A DNA stretch of 64,000 nucleotides from Methylobacterium nonmethylotrophicum (lineage in GTDB: Bacteria > Pseudomonadota > Alphaproteobacteria > Rhizobiales > Beijerinckiaceae): positions 186,001 to 250,000 of the forward strand of contig NZ_SRLB01000011.1 in assembly GCF_004745635.1 (NCBI RefSeq), given 5' to 3'. The notes below the pieces were generated by a model. The model ran no database searches. It saw only the letters and a program-made list of their open reading frames with translations, and was not told the origin of the DNA. Positions 36,865 through 46,084 of the stretch are shown here, in pieces. Positions within the stretch are counted from its first letter, which is position 1; each line of letters opens with the position of its first letter. A program made the position numbers and the translations under genes.

Positions 36865-38217
36865 TCACGCCGCGCGGCTGTGCACGGCTGCGGAAGTTCC
36901 GAAATGCCCGTCGAAGGCTGCGGCGACGTTCCGCACGAAGGTTCTGGCTTCCGCCGGGATGACAAGAAGGTCGCCGTCCCGGCGGATCAGCCCGTCGGCG
37001 ACGAGCGCCGGCAGCCGCGGGAGCGTCGCCAGGAAGGCGTTCGGTTCCCGGCCGTGGACGCGGCAGACCTGCCCGACGTCGACGGCGAAGTCGCACATCA
37101 CCCGCTCGATCAGGTCGGCCCGCAACCGGTCCTCCGGCGTCAGCGCGTAGCCCTTCACCGTGGCGAGTTCGCCCCGGCCGATGCGCTCGGCGTAGGCCCT
37201 CAGCCCCGGCGCGTTCTGGACGTAGCCCTGCGGAAGCCGTCCGATGGCCGAGGCGCCCAGTCCGATCAGCGCGTCGCTCGGGTCCGTCGTGTAGCCCTGG
37301 AAGTTCCGCCGTAGCCGGCCTTCCGCCTGCGCGCTCTCCAGCGGGTCGTCCGGCAGGGCGTAATGATCGAGGCCGATGCGCCTGTACCTGGCCGCGACGA
37401 GCGTCTCCGCGATGGCCTCGGCCTGATCGAGGCGCGCGCGGCCTTCCGGCAGCGTGGCCTCGTCGATATGGCGCTGATGCTTCTTGAAGGCGGGCACGTG
37501 GGCGTAGCCGAACACCGCGAAGCGGTCGGGGCGCAGCTCCAGGCAGTGCCGCACCGTCTCGACGCACGAGGCTACCGTCTGGTGCGGCAGCCCGTAGATC
37601 AGGTCGAGATTGATCCCGCGCACGCCCGCGGCCCTGAGGCCGACGACCGCCGCGGCGGTGACGTCGAAGCCCTGCCGACGACGGATCGCCTCCTGGACCA
37701 CGGGGTCGAAGCTCTGCACCCCCAGGCTCGCCCGCGTGACGCCGGCGTGGCCGAGCGCCTCGGTCATCGTGGGCACGAGCGTGCGCGGGTCGATCTCGAT
37801 GGCGAGTTCGGCGTCCGGGTCGAAGGGGAAGCGTCCGCGCAGGGCCGCGACGAGGCGGACGAAAGCCTGCGGGGCCATGACGGTGGGGGTGCCGCCCCCG
37901 AAGTGGACGTGGCGGACCAGGGGAACGTGCTCGAACCGCGCGGCGACGAGATCGATCTCCCGTTCGAGAACGTCGACGTAGTCGGCTATCGGCGCGTCGT
38001 GGCGGGTGATGCTGGTGTGGCAGCCGCAGTACCAGCACATCGACCGGCAGAACGGGACGTGCAGGTAGAGCGAGGCGGTCGCCCCGGGTGGGGTGCCCGC
38101 CAGCCAGGCCGCGTAGCGCCCGGCACCGATCTCGGTGGTGAAGTGGGGGCTGGGCGGATAGCTGGTGTAGCGGGGCAGCCGCTCCTCGCCGTAGAGCGTC
38201 TTCAGATCCTCCCGCAT
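36865..38217 (-). CDS. hemN: Oxygen-independent coproporphyrinogen III dehydrogenase
   Basis: The 450-residue radical-SAM enzyme has the cluster motif C-x3-C-x2-C (CRSMCWYC near residue 58), the GGGTPT SAM contact, the ASLGVQSFD segment and the C-terminal HemN domain. It converts coproporphyrinogen III to protoporphyrinogen IX without oxygen, so heme for cytochromes can be made at low oxygen. The start at 38217 gives the typical MxEDLKTLYGEERLPRYTSYP beginning. An FNR-type box lies 81 bases upstream. Confidence 0.95.
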   Translation of the reverse strand: MREDLKTLYGEERLPRYTSYPPSPHFTTEIGAGRYAAWLAGTPPGATASLYLHVPFCRSMCWYCGCHTSITRHDAPIADYVDVLEREIDLVAARFEHVPLVRHVHFGGGTPTVMAPQAFVRLVAALRGRFPFDPDAELAIEIDPRTLVPTMTEALGHAGVTRASLGVQSFDPVVQEAIRRRQGFDVTAAAVVGLRAAGVRGINLDLIYGLPHQTVASCVETVRHCLELRPDRFAVFGYAHVPAFKKHQRHIDEATLPEGRARLDQAEAIAETLVAARYRRIGLDHYALPDDPLESAQAEGRLRRNFQGYTTDPSDALIGLGASAIGRLPQGYVQNAPGLRAYAERIGRGELATVKGYALTPEDRLRADLIERVMCDFAVDVGQVCRVHGREPNAFLATLPRLPALVADGLIRRDGDLLVIPAEARTFVRNVAAAFDGHFGTSAAVHSRAA

Positions 38218-38298
38218 GCGCGGCCCTCTCCCGTTTTGCCGGCCCGCCTCGGGGGGCATTGCCTCCATCCGCGGTATGCTCTCGATAGGGGTGGCGCC

Positions 38299-38312
38299 TT
38301 GATGTGGCTCAA
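38299..38312 (-). promoter_or_regulatory. FNR/FixK-type box (TTGATGTGGCTCAA) upstream of hemN
   Basis: Left half perfect, right half CTCAA with one or two mismatches; 81 bases upstream of the hemN start. Confidence 0.65.
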
Positions 38313-38429
38313 GGGCGCGAGCGCCCTGATCGAGGTCGTGGCCGGGATGCCGCGCGGAGATGATCACCGCTGCCGCAGGTGATGCCCGCGAGCTCGCGGC
38401 GGCCTGTCCAGTCCAGGAGGGTCCATGCG

Positions 38430-38639
38430 GTGCCAAAAGGGCTCAAGGTCGACAGCAATCGGTTCGCCATCGGCGAGGGTGACCTGTGGTGGCCGGGGCG
38501 CTTCGATTCCCCCGGGACCGCGCGCCGCGCGGCGGCCCTGCGCGAAGTCGACTTGGCCCAGTTGCCGGCGCGCAAGAACGCCGAGGCGCGCGACGCCCGC
38601 GGCGTCATCACGGTCGAGAACCTCGACCTCACGTCGTGA
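38430..38639 (+). CDS. Hypothetical small protein
   Basis: A 69-codon frame from GTG 38430, with GGAGGG 8 bases upstream, encodes a soluble peptide with FAIGEGDLWWPGRFDSPGT and a C-terminal GVITVENLDL. It is divergent from hemN and overlaps the convergent ccmE by 11 bases. The sequence looks protein-like, but I do not recognise a family. Confidence 0.5.
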   Translation: MPKGLKVDSNRFAIGEGDLWWPGRFDSPGTARRAAALREVDLAQLPARKNAEARDARGVITVENLDLTS

Positions 38640-39108
38640 TGGACGACGCCGGCCTCGGCGAGGGCGCGGACCCGCCGCCCTGCCAGTGCCCGCGCTGCTT
38701 CAGGGCGCCGGCGACCTCGCGCGGCATGTAGGTTTCGTCGTGCTTGGCGAGAACAGTGTCCGCATGGAAGGTCCCGGCCGCGTCGAGGACCCCTTCCGCC
38801 ACCACGCCCTGACCCTCCCGGAACAGGTCGGGCAGCAAGCCCCGGTATTCCACCGCCACCGTGGCGGCGGTGTCCGTGACGGCGAAGGCGACGCGCTGGT
38901 CCGGCCCGCGCACCACCGAGCCTTCCTGCACGAGGTCGCCGAGGCGGAACCGCGCGCCGACCGCCACCCCTTGCGCGGCGACCTCGCCGGGCGAGGGGAA
39001 GAACACGATGGCGCTGCTCATCGCCGACAGGATGAGGCCGACCGCCAGGGCCAGCACGACGCCCGCGACGGCGATGAGGACGAGGCGCCGGGCCTTGCGG
39101 CGGGTCAT
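38629..39108 (-). CDS. ccmE: Cytochrome c maturation heme chaperone CcmE (orphan)
   Basis: The 159-residue protein has an N-terminal membrane anchor (LVLIAVAGVVLALAVGLIL), the OB-fold segment VEYRGLLPDLFREGQGVV, and the covalent heme-binding histidine in AKHDETYMP near residue 125. CcmE hands heme to the CcmF/H lyase for c-type cytochromes in the periplasm. No ccmA-D or ccmF-I genes are near, so this is probably a second copy serving the cbb3 genes, or a leftover of a larger cluster. It overlaps the MFS fragment by 4 bases. Confidence 0.92.
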   Translation of the reverse strand: MTRRKARRLVLIAVAGVVLALAVGLILSAMSSAIVFFPSPGEVAAQGVAVGARFRLGDLVQEGSVVRGPDQRVAFAVTDTAATVAVEYRGLLPDLFREGQGVVAEGVLDAAGTFHADTVLAKHDETYMPREVAGALKQRGHWQGGGSAPSPRPASSITT

Positions 39109-39500
39109 GGCGCAGCCTGTGCCGCCGGGCCCTCATGCCGGGGGACCGCTCCGATGCCGAGGTCGGCGCGGAACGGCATCCGGTGGACCTGGACGAGGCC
39201 GGCGGTGGTCGTGCCGCAGAGGGCGAAGCGGCCAAACAAGACCCAGAAGGGACCCGACAGGACAATCTCCCGAAGGGAATCTCCTGCGGAGCGAGAAGCC
39301 AGGGGCCGCGGACCGCCCTCGCCCTGACATGCGCCATAAGGTCGAAGGCCAACGTCCTCGGGCCGCTCGGGCACCAGGGCGTGTACGGCGAGCGCCCCCA
39401 GCGCCACCAGGGCGCACGGGACGAGGAGGCAGGCGCGCCAGCCGTGCGCGTCCGCCACCGAGGCGAGGAGCGGCAACGTCGCCATCTGCCCCGCCGCCAC
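39105..39500 (-). pseudogene. MFS transporter fragment
   Basis: The 131-codon frame contains an internal MFS segment: GQMATLPLLASVADAHGWRACL, then PERPEDVGLRPYG (the typical central loop) and GPFWVLFGRFALCGTTTAGL, the helix after it. Helices 1-4 and the last four or five are missing, and the tail (VPRHEGPAAQAAP) is not membrane-like. It lies between ccoS and ccmE and shares a 4-base overlap with ccmE. Confidence 0.75.
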
Positions 39501-39558
39501 GGTTCAGGCGCGGTGGAAAACGCGCACGGAAACCGACCGGTGTGTCGCGAGCGCGAGC

Positions 39559-39696
39559 TCAGTCATCGTTGAGCACACGGTACTCGGCGCCCTCGATGTC
39601 GTCGTACTGGCCGCTGCGCAGTGCCCAGAGGAAGGCGGCCAGCCCTAGCGTGCCGAGCGCCAGGGCGATGGGGATGACGAGGAGAAGGACACTCAT
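39559..39696 (-). CDS. ccoS: cbb3 oxidase assembly protein CcoS
   Basis: The 45-residue protein starts MSVLLLVIPIALALG, one membrane helix, followed by the conserved FLWALRSGQYDDIEGAEYRVL tail. Length and motif are those of CcoS, required for cofactor insertion in cbb3 oxidase. It is the last gene of the ccoGHIS unit and begins 7 bases after ccoI. Confidence 0.95.
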   Translation of the reverse strand: MSVLLLVIPIALALGTLGLAAFLWALRSGQYDDIEGAEYRVLNDD

Positions 39697-39703
39697 GGTG
39701 GCC

Positions 39704-42019
39704 TCAGGCGGTTCGGGCGACGTGGGCCACGACGGCCGGCCGAGGCGCAGCCGGCGCCGGGTAGGCCCTCGACCCGAGGCGGGCACGCAGGGCGTTGGCC
39801 GTCACGACGAGGGACGAGCCGGACATCGCCAGCGCCGCGATCAAGGGCGTCAGGAGGCCGGTCGCCGCCAGGGGGACCGCGAGCAGGTTGTAGGCCGCCG
39901 AGAACCACAGGTTCTGCAGCATGAGCCGTCGGGCCCGCCGCCCCGCGGCTAGGACCGACAGGACCGGGGCCAGCCCGCGTCCCAGGAACAGGGCGTCGGC
40001 CGCGGCCTGGCTCACATGCGCGGCGGTCACCGGCGAGAGCGAGGCATGCGCGGCGGCGAGCGCGGGCGCGTCGTTGAGGCCGTCGCCCACCATCAGGACC
40101 CGGTGGCCGGCCCGTGCCAGCGCCTCGATGCGGGCGATCTTGTCCTGCGGCGTGAGCTGCGCCTCCCACTCGGCGACCCCGAGCCTGCGCGCGACCGCCT
40201 CGACGGCGGCGGCGCGGTCGCCCGACAGGATCAGGACGCGGTGGCCGAGCGTCGCGAGGCCTGCGACGACGTCGGCGGCGTCCGGGCGCAGGCCCTGACG
40301 CACCGGGAAGGCGACCGGCGCCCCGTCCCCAGCTCGGAAGCAGATCACCGAGGCCTCCGGGTCGGCCGCCAGCGCCGCGGCAGCCTCGGCCTCTGCCCCG
40401 CAGAACCGGGCCGATCCGAGCCGCAACTCCACGCCATCGACTTGCGCGCGCACCCCGAGCCCGGCGGCCTCCTCGGCGCCGGGGAAGGGTTCCGAGCCCC
40501 CGGCCGCCAGGGCAAGGGCCGTGGCCATCGGGTGCCGGCTCGACAGCGCCAGCCTGGCCGCCGTCTCCAAAGCTTCGGGATCGAAGGTGCCGGCCGTCAG
40601 GACCGGCTCCGGCAGGGTCAGGGTACCGGTCTTATCGAACACCACGGTGTCGACTTGGGCGAAGCGCTCCAGCGCGGTGCTGTCGTTGAGCAGTACGCCT
40701 TCGCGGAAGAGGGCGCCGGCCGCCACGACCTGCACGGCCGGGATCGCGAGGCCGAGGGCGCAGGGGCAGGTCACGATCAGCACCGCGACGGCGTCGAGCA
40801 GCGCCGTGTGCCAGCCGGCGCCCGCCGCGAGCCAACCGAACAGGGTCAGGGCGGCGGCCGCGTGGACGAGCGGGACGTAGAGGCGCGTCGCCCGGTCGGC
40901 CAGGACGAGGGCGCGCGAGCGCGCCTCCAGGGCGCGGCGCATCAACCCCTCGACCTCGTCGAGCAAGCTCGCGCCGGCCGCCGCCGTCACCGTGACGGTC
41001 AGGGCCCCGCTGCCGTTGAGGGCGCCCGCGAAGACGCGGTCGCCGCCGCGGACCGTGACGGCGGCGGTCTCGCCGGTCACCAGGCTCTGGTCGAGATCCG
41101 ACGTGCCGTGCTCGACGAGCCCGTCGGCCGGCACCCGCTCGCCCGGCCGGACCAGGATGCGCGCCCCCGGCACGAGCTCGGCGAGCGGCACGTCGCGAAG
41201 GCCGCCGTCCGGCTCGGCCACCGTCGCTCGCTCGCTGCGCAGCGTCGCCAGGTTCTCCGCGAAGGCGCGCGTGCGCCGCCGCATGGTCTGGTCGAGGACC
41301 CGGCCGATCAGCAGGAAGAACAGCAGCATCACCGCGCCATCGAAATAAGCGTGCGTGGCGCCCTGGAGCGATTCCACCACGGACATCACCAGCGTGAGGA
41401 CGACGCCGAGCGTGATCGGGAAGTCCATGGTGATCCGGCCGGCCTTCAGCCCGCGGAAGGCGCCCTCGTAGAAGGGGCGACCCGCATAGGCGGCGGCCGG
41501 CAGTGCGATGACGGCCTGGATCCAGTGGAAGAGGTCGCGGTTCTCGGGCGTCATGTCGGAGACGTTGCCGGCCCATACAGAGATGGCGAGCAGCATCACG
41601 TTCATAGAGGCGAAGCCCGCCACCGCCAGGGCCCGGATCAGGCGCTTCGTCTCGGCGGCTTCGGCATCCGGGAGCCTGCCCGGCGCGAAGGGCTGCGCGG
41701 CGTAGCCGAGCGAATCCAGCGCCGCGAGCACTGCGGGCACGTCGGGCTCGGCCTCACGCCTCCAACTGACGGCGAGTCGCCGGTCAGAGAAGTTGAGGCG
41801 CGCGGACGCCACGCCCGGCAGGGGGGCGAGCCCGCGCTCGATGGCGTTCATGCAGGCGGCGCAGCGCACGCCCTCCACCGCAAACTCCGCGCGGAAGGAG
41901 CCGTCCGGCTGGGCAGCGGTGAAGGCAGCGTAGTCGCGACCGAGGGAGGGCCGGGTGTTCGCCTCGCTCCAGGAGGCGTGGGCCTCCAAGTAGGCAAGCG
42001 CCATGTCGGTGCAGCACAT
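39704..42019 (-). CDS. ccoI: Copper-transporting P-type ATPase CcoI (FixI)
   Basis: The 771-residue P1B-ATPase has cysteines at its start (MCC), an HMA domain with CAAC at 53-56, eight membrane helices including the CPC metal motif (IVTCPCALGLAIP), the phosphorylation site DKTGT, and the hinge GDGLNDAPALAAA. CcoI delivers copper for the CuB site of cbb3 oxidase. It follows ccoH by 12 bases. The domain order and length are normal for the family. Confidence 0.96.
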   Translation of the reverse strand: MCCTDMALAYLEAHASWSEANTRPSLGRDYAAFTAAQPDGSFRAEFAVEGVRCAACMNAIERGLAPLPGVASARLNFSDRRLAVSWRREAEPDVPAVLAALDSLGYAAQPFAPGRLPDAEAAETKRLIRALAVAGFASMNVMLLAISVWAGNVSDMTPENRDLFHWIQAVIALPAAAYAGRPFYEGAFRGLKAGRITMDFPITLGVVLTLVMSVVESLQGATHAYFDGAVMLLFFLLIGRVLDQTMRRRTRAFAENLATLRSERATVAEPDGGLRDVPLAELVPGARILVRPGERVPADGLVEHGTSDLDQSLVTGETAAVTVRGGDRVFAGALNGSGALTVTVTAAAGASLLDEVEGLMRRALEARSRALVLADRATRLYVPLVHAAAALTLFGWLAAGAGWHTALLDAVAVLIVTCPCALGLAIPAVQVVAAGALFREGVLLNDSTALERFAQVDTVVFDKTGTLTLPEPVLTAGTFDPEALETAARLALSSRHPMATALALAAGGSEPFPGAEEAAGLGVRAQVDGVELRLGSARFCGAEAEAAAALAADPEASVICFRAGDGAPVAFPVRQGLRPDAADVVAGLATLGHRVLILSGDRAAAVEAVARRLGVAEWEAQLTPQDKIARIEALARAGHRVLMVGDGLNDAPALAAAHASLSPVTAAHVSQAAADALFLGRGLAPVLSVLAAGRRARRLMLQNLWFSAAYNLLAVPLAATGLLTPLIAALAMSGSSLVVTANALRARLGSRAYPAPAAPRPAVVAHVARTA

Positions 42020-42031
42020 CGGGCGCTCCTC

Positions 42032-42553
42032 TCAGTCCAGGACGATCCGGTGCCTGCGCCGGAACGCGACGCCCTTCGCTCCGACGACCTCGACCACGAG
42101 GTCCCACTGCCCGCGCGCCACGGGCTCCGCGCGGGCCGCATAGGTTCCGGCGCCGACCTCGATCAGGCCGACGCGCAGATCCTGGCGCTTGTCGGTCGGG
42201 CGTTCGAGGCGAGCCTGCAGCGCTTGGCCACGAACCGGCCTTCCTGCCCCATCGGCCACGGTGACGTTGATCGACGCGACGGCTACGGGGTTGCGGACGG
42301 CGGTCGCAACGAGGCTCCATCCAAGGGCGTCCTGCTCGGCCGCACGCCTCAGCTCGGCGTTATAGCGTTGGCTGGCCTGGTAGGGGGACGGCTCGTCGAG
42401 GCCGGACCAGGTTCGGAAGGCGGACGTGACCAAGAAGGCGTCCGCGCTGGCGATGGTGCCGAAGAACGCGACGAAGATCATGAGAACCTTGCGACCGGTC
42501 AGTTGGCCGGATGAGCGCGAAGGACGCGGCGCGGCGATGATCGGCATGGTCAT
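42032..42553 (-). CDS. ccoH: cbb3 oxidase assembly protein CcoH (FixH)
   Basis: The 173-residue protein has one N-terminal membrane helix (VLMIFVAFFGTIASADAFLV) and a periplasmic FixH domain with the SPYQASQRYNAELRRA segment and YAARAEPVARGQWDLVV near the end. CcoH stabilises cbb3 assembly intermediates. Its ATG overlaps the ccoG stop by 4 bases. Confidence 0.95.
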   Translation of the reverse strand: MTMPIIAAPRPSRSSGQLTGRKVLMIFVAFFGTIASADAFLVTSAFRTWSGLDEPSPYQASQRYNAELRRAAEQDALGWSLVATAVRNPVAVASINVTVADGAGRPVRGQALQARLERPTDKRQDLRVGLIEVGAGTYAARAEPVARGQWDLVVEVVGAKGVAFRRRHRIVLD

Positions 42554-44049
42554 GGGGCCTTGAAGGTGTCCTGCGCGCGGGCCGTCTCGCCGGTCGCGGC
42601 GTCGGCGATGCGGAAGGTCAGGGGAGCGGAGGCCGCCGGCTCGGCGCCGGCCGGAGCGAAGACGAGGACGCGGAATTCCTGCGTCGCATCGGACGGCACG
42701 GGCAGGTCGCCGGCGAAGCCGCCCACGACCTCGACCCGCGCCCCGGGCAGGCCCTCGACCGCCAGGGCGTAGTGTCGCTCGCCGGGGCGCTTGTTGCTGA
42801 GCCGGACGGTGTAGCCGTTGCGGACGGAACCGTCGGACAGCGTCACAAACAGCGGGTTGCGGTCGTGCAGGACGCTCAGGCCCATGAAGCTGCGCGTCGC
42901 GAGACTGTAGAGCATGAACCCGCCGATGCCCGCGACGAGGGCCGCGTACAGGACGGTGCGCGGGCGGACGACGTGGCTGACGCGGCCCTTGCCGGCGGCG
43001 CGGCTCCGCCGGTTCGCCTCGGTGTCGTAGCCGATCAGCCCCGCAGGGCGCCCGAGCTTGGCCATGACGGTGTCGCAGGCATCGACGCACAGGCCGCACT
43101 GGATGCAGTCCATCTGCAGGCCGTCGCGGATGTCGATGCCGGCCGGGCAGGCGGTGACGCAGGCGAAGCAGTCGACGCAGTCGCCGGCGGGTTGGCCGGC
43201 GGCGCGCAGTACGGCTGCCTGCTTGGCCGAGACGCGGGGCTCGCCCCGCGCGTCCCGGTAGAGGATGTTGTAGGCGTGCTCGTCGGTCAGCGCCGCCTGG
43301 ATGCGGGGCCAGGGGCACATGTAGGTGCAGACCTGCTCGCGCATGTGGCCGGCGAGCAGATAGGTGGTCGCGGTCAGCATCAGGATCGCGATGTAGGCCG
43401 GTGCCGGGGCCTGGAACGTGGCGAGTTGGGCCACCAGCGTCGGCGCGTCGGCGAAGTAGAGCACCCAGGCGCCGCCGGTCCACCACGCGATCAGCAGCCA
43501 GATGGAGTGCTTCATCGTCCGCAGCGCGATCTTCTCCATCGACCATGGCGCGGCGTCGAGCTTCAGCCGCTCGCGCCGGTCGCCCTCGATCAGGCGCTCG
43601 ACGGCGAGGAACAGGTCGGTCCACACGGTCTGCGGGCAGAGGTAGCCGCACCAGACGCGGCCCGCGACGGCGTTCATCAGGAACAGGACCAGGGCCGCGA
43701 GGATCAGGAGACCCATCACGTAGGTCACGTCCTGCGGCCAGAGCTCGATGCCGAAGAAGTGGAAGCGGCCGCGGTCGAGGTCGAGCAGGACCGCCTGGGA
43801 AGGCTGGCCCGGGCCCCGGTCCCAGCGGATGAACGGGACGGCGTAGTACACGCCGAGCGTGACCGCGAGCAGCGCCCACTTGATCCTGCGGAAGGTGCCT
43901 CGCACAGCCTGCGGCTGAATCTTGGTCCGGGCGGCGTAGAGCGACCCGTTCACCGCCGGGATGGCCGTCCTCTTGGCGCGGTTGCCGAACTTCTTGGTCG
44001 GGCGGGACCTGGGTGACGCGGCTGTCTGTGTCGGCTCGGCGAGGGGCAT
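42550..44049 (-). CDS. ccoG: cbb3 oxidase accessory ferredoxin-type membrane protein CcoG (FixG)
   Basis: The 499-residue protein has membrane helices around residues 55-75, 85-110, 155-175 and 195-215, the FixG motifs CGYLCPQTVW and CTYMCPWPRIQ, and two [4Fe-4S] ferredoxin motifs (CVDCFACVTACP and CIQCGLCVDACD). An Ig-like C-terminal domain follows. CcoG is implicated in copper reduction for cbb3 assembly. The start at 44049 was preferred over an Arg-rich extension. It opens the ccoGHIS unit behind the box at 44118. Confidence 0.95.
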   Translation of the reverse strand: MPLAEPTQTAASPRSRPTKKFGNRAKRTAIPAVNGSLYAARTKIQPQAVRGTFRRIKWALLAVTLGVYYAVPFIRWDRGPGQPSQAVLLDLDRGRFHFFGIELWPQDVTYVMGLLILAALVLFLMNAVAGRVWCGYLCPQTVWTDLFLAVERLIEGDRRERLKLDAAPWSMEKIALRTMKHSIWLLIAWWTGGAWVLYFADAPTLVAQLATFQAPAPAYIAILMLTATTYLLAGHMREQVCTYMCPWPRIQAALTDEHAYNILYRDARGEPRVSAKQAAVLRAAGQPAGDCVDCFACVTACPAGIDIRDGLQMDCIQCGLCVDACDTVMAKLGRPAGLIGYDTEANRRSRAAGKGRVSHVVRPRTVLYAALVAGIGGFMLYSLATRSFMGLSVLHDRNPLFVTLSDGSVRNGYTVRLSNKRPGERHYALAVEGLPGARVEVVGGFAGDLPVPSDATQEFRVLVFAPAGAEPAASAPLTFRIADAATGETARAQDTFKAP

Positions 44050-44117
44050 CGGTGCGGGTTTCCGTCCGGCGACGCGGCCGGCTCCGTTCGTCCTACGGTC
44101 CGCCCGGGCCACCCGCC

Positions 44118-44131
44118 TTGATCTCGCTCAA
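44118..44131 (-). promoter_or_regulatory. FNR/FixK-type box (TTGATCTCGCTCAA) upstream of ccoG
   Basis: Left half perfect, right half CTCAA; 68 bases upstream of the ccoG start. Confidence 0.75.
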
Positions 44132-44228
44132 GCCAGGATTTGAGCCACGTCCAGAGTTCGCGCGGGACGTGGCTCGCGGGACGCCGGTCGGTTCGGGCCC
44201 CCTCGGAACCGACCGGGCTGACATCCGG

Positions 44229-45107
44229 CTACTGGCCGCCGCCCAAGCCGTGCACGTAGACCGCCAGCGACTTGATGGTCGCGGCATCGAGCCGGCCATC
44301 CCAGGCGGGCATCACGCCCTTGCGGCCGTTGGTGACCGTGGCCACCACCTGCTCCGGGGCGGAGCCGTAGAGCCAGATCGGGTCGGTCAGGTTGGGCGCC
44401 CCCATCTCCGGGTTGCCCTTCGTGGCCTCGCCGTGACAGGCGGCGCAATTGCCCGCGAACACCCCGGCACCCTTCTCGACACTCGCGCCGGCGACGCCCG
44501 GCTTGCCCGAGAGCGAGAGCACGTAGGTCGCCACCGCCTCGACCTCCTCGCGCTTGAGCACGCCGTCGCGCCCGAAGGCCGGCATGTCGCCGACATGCGC
44601 CTCGCTGTGGCCGGAGCGCGCGCCGAAGCGGATCGTCTGCTCGATCGCCTCGAGGGTGCCGCCCCAGAGCCAGTCGTCGTCCTGCAGGTTCGGGTAGCCC
44701 ACCCGGCCGGTGGCCGACGTGCCGTGGCAGGCTGCGCAATTGTCGCCGAAGGCCGCCTTGCCGGTAGCCAGCGCGAGACGCAGCAGGGCCGGGTCGGCGC
44801 GGATCTCCGCCACCGAGGCGCTGGCGAGTTGCGCCAAGCCGCGGGCGTCGCGCTCCTTGCGAACCGTTTCGACCTCGTCCAAGACGGTCTGGCGTTGGGA
44901 GTATCCGAGCACCCCGCTGGTGTAACCACTCACGAGCGGCCAGGCGGGATAGGCGATCCAGTAGCCCAAGGCCCAGACGATGGTGGCGTAGAGGCCGTAG
45001 AGCCACCAGCGCGGCAGCGGGTTGTTGTACTCGGCGATGCCGTCCCACTCGTGCCCGGTGGTCTCCGGGCCGGCGGGCGGCTTGCCGGGGTTCGCGGTAT
45101 CGGCCAC
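44229..45107 (-). CDS. ccoP: cbb3 cytochrome oxidase subunit CcoP (diheme cytochrome c)
   Basis: The 292-residue protein has a membrane helix near residues 35-55 (LYATIVWALGYWIAYPAWP) and two cytochrome c domains, each with CAACH (near residues 125 and 220), and Met ligands in GDMPAFG and GVMPAW. CcoP passes electrons to the catalytic subunit. It starts 3 bases after ccoQ. Confidence 0.97.
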   Translation of the reverse strand: MADTANPGKPPAGPETTGHEWDGIAEYNNPLPRWWLYGLYATIVWALGYWIAYPAWPLVSGYTSGVLGYSQRQTVLDEVETVRKERDARGLAQLASASVAEIRADPALLRLALATGKAAFGDNCAACHGTSATGRVGYPNLQDDDWLWGGTLEAIEQTIRFGARSGHSEAHVGDMPAFGRDGVLKREEVEAVATYVLSLSGKPGVAGASVEKGAGVFAGNCAACHGEATKGNPEMGAPNLTDPIWLYGSAPEQVVATVTNGRKGVMPAWDGRLDAATIKSLAVYVHGLGGGQ

Positions 45108-45110
45108 GGC

Positions 45111-45260
45111 TCAGTCCTCGGTCAAGGGAAGATGGGCGGCCGCGTCGAACCGGGAGCGGTTGCGCGGCCAGAAGGCGTACAGGATCACGCCGGCGAAGAT
45201 GCCGACGAAGTAGAGGAGGCCGCTGGTCTGCGCGAAGGCGGCAGCGCTTTCGTAGGTCAT
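45111..45260 (-). CDS. ccoQ: cbb3 oxidase small subunit CcoQ
   Basis: The 49-residue, single-helix protein (GLLYFVGIFAGVILYAFWPRNR) matches CcoQ (FixQ), which stabilises the complex. It lies 5 bases after ccoO. Confidence 0.94.
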   Translation of the reverse strand: MTYESAAAFAQTSGLLYFVGIFAGVILYAFWPRNRSRFDAAAHLPLTED

Positions 45261-45265
45261 GGCGC

Positions 45266-46012
45266 TCACCTGAGGTTCTTCTGGTCTTCGTAGATCTTGA
45301 AGTCGACCATGGTGCCGAGCACCTGCAGGTAGGCGACCAGCGCGTCGATCTCGGCGACCTGGCTCTTGTCGCCGCCGAAGTCGCGGACGTTGGCACCGGG
45401 ATAGCGGCGCTGCAGGTCGGCTGCGCCGGGACCGTCGGGATCGAGTTGCGCCTTCAGGTCCGTCCTGGCCCCGTCGATCATCTCGTCGGTATAGGGGACG
45501 CCGATGGCGCGGTTGGCCTTGAGGTCGTCCGCGATGGCGTCGGCGTCGAGCGGCCGGTCGAGGAAGGCGTAGGCCGGCATGATCGAGGCCGGGACCACGG
45601 CACGCGGGTCCTTCAGGTGCTCGCGGTGCCAAGCGTCCGAATACTTGCCGCCGACGCGGGCGAGGTCCGGCCCGGTCCGCTTCGAGCCCCACTGGAAAGG
45701 ATGGTCGTACATGCTCTCGGCGGCGAGCGAGAAATGGCCGTAGCGCTCGATCTCATCGCGCATCGGCCGGACCATCTGGCTGTGGCAGAGGTAGCAGCCC
45801 TCGCGGATGTAGATGTTGCGCCCGGCGAGCTCCAGCGGCGTGTAGGGTCTAACACCTTCGACCTTCTCAATCGTGCTCTTCAGGTAGAACAGCGGCGTAA
45901 TCTCCACGAGGCCGCCGATGGCGACGACGAGGAGTGCGCCGATGAGCAGGATGATGGAGTTTTTCTCGAGGACCTCGTGCCTCTTCCAGAGGCCGGGCTG
46001 GGCGGTGGCCAT
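45266..46012 (-). CDS. ccoO: cbb3 cytochrome oxidase subunit CcoO (monoheme cytochrome c)
   Basis: The 248-residue protein has an N-terminal anchor (IILLIGALLVVAIGGLVEI), the heme motif CYLCHSQ near residue 72 with the conserved REG before it and MVRPMRDE after it, and GPDLARVGGKYSDAWH. The ATG at 46012 gives the usual N-terminus; the upstream in-frame ATG at 46051 adds an unlikely extension. It follows ccoN by 72 bases. Confidence 0.97.
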   Translation of the reverse strand: MATAQPGLWKRHEVLEKNSIILLIGALLVVAIGGLVEITPLFYLKSTIEKVEGVRPYTPLELAGRNIYIREGCYLCHSQMVRPMRDEIERYGHFSLAAESMYDHPFQWGSKRTGPDLARVGGKYSDAWHREHLKDPRAVVPASIMPAYAFLDRPLDADAIADDLKANRAIGVPYTDEMIDGARTDLKAQLDPDGPGAADLQRRYPGANVRDFGGDKSQVAEIDALVAYLQVLGTMVDFKIYEDQKNLR

Positions 46013-46084
46013 GATCAAGCGTCCGTGATGCGGGATGGGACGGGGGATCACGGGAGCCGCCGGGACAGGCGGCTCCCGCGAGGG

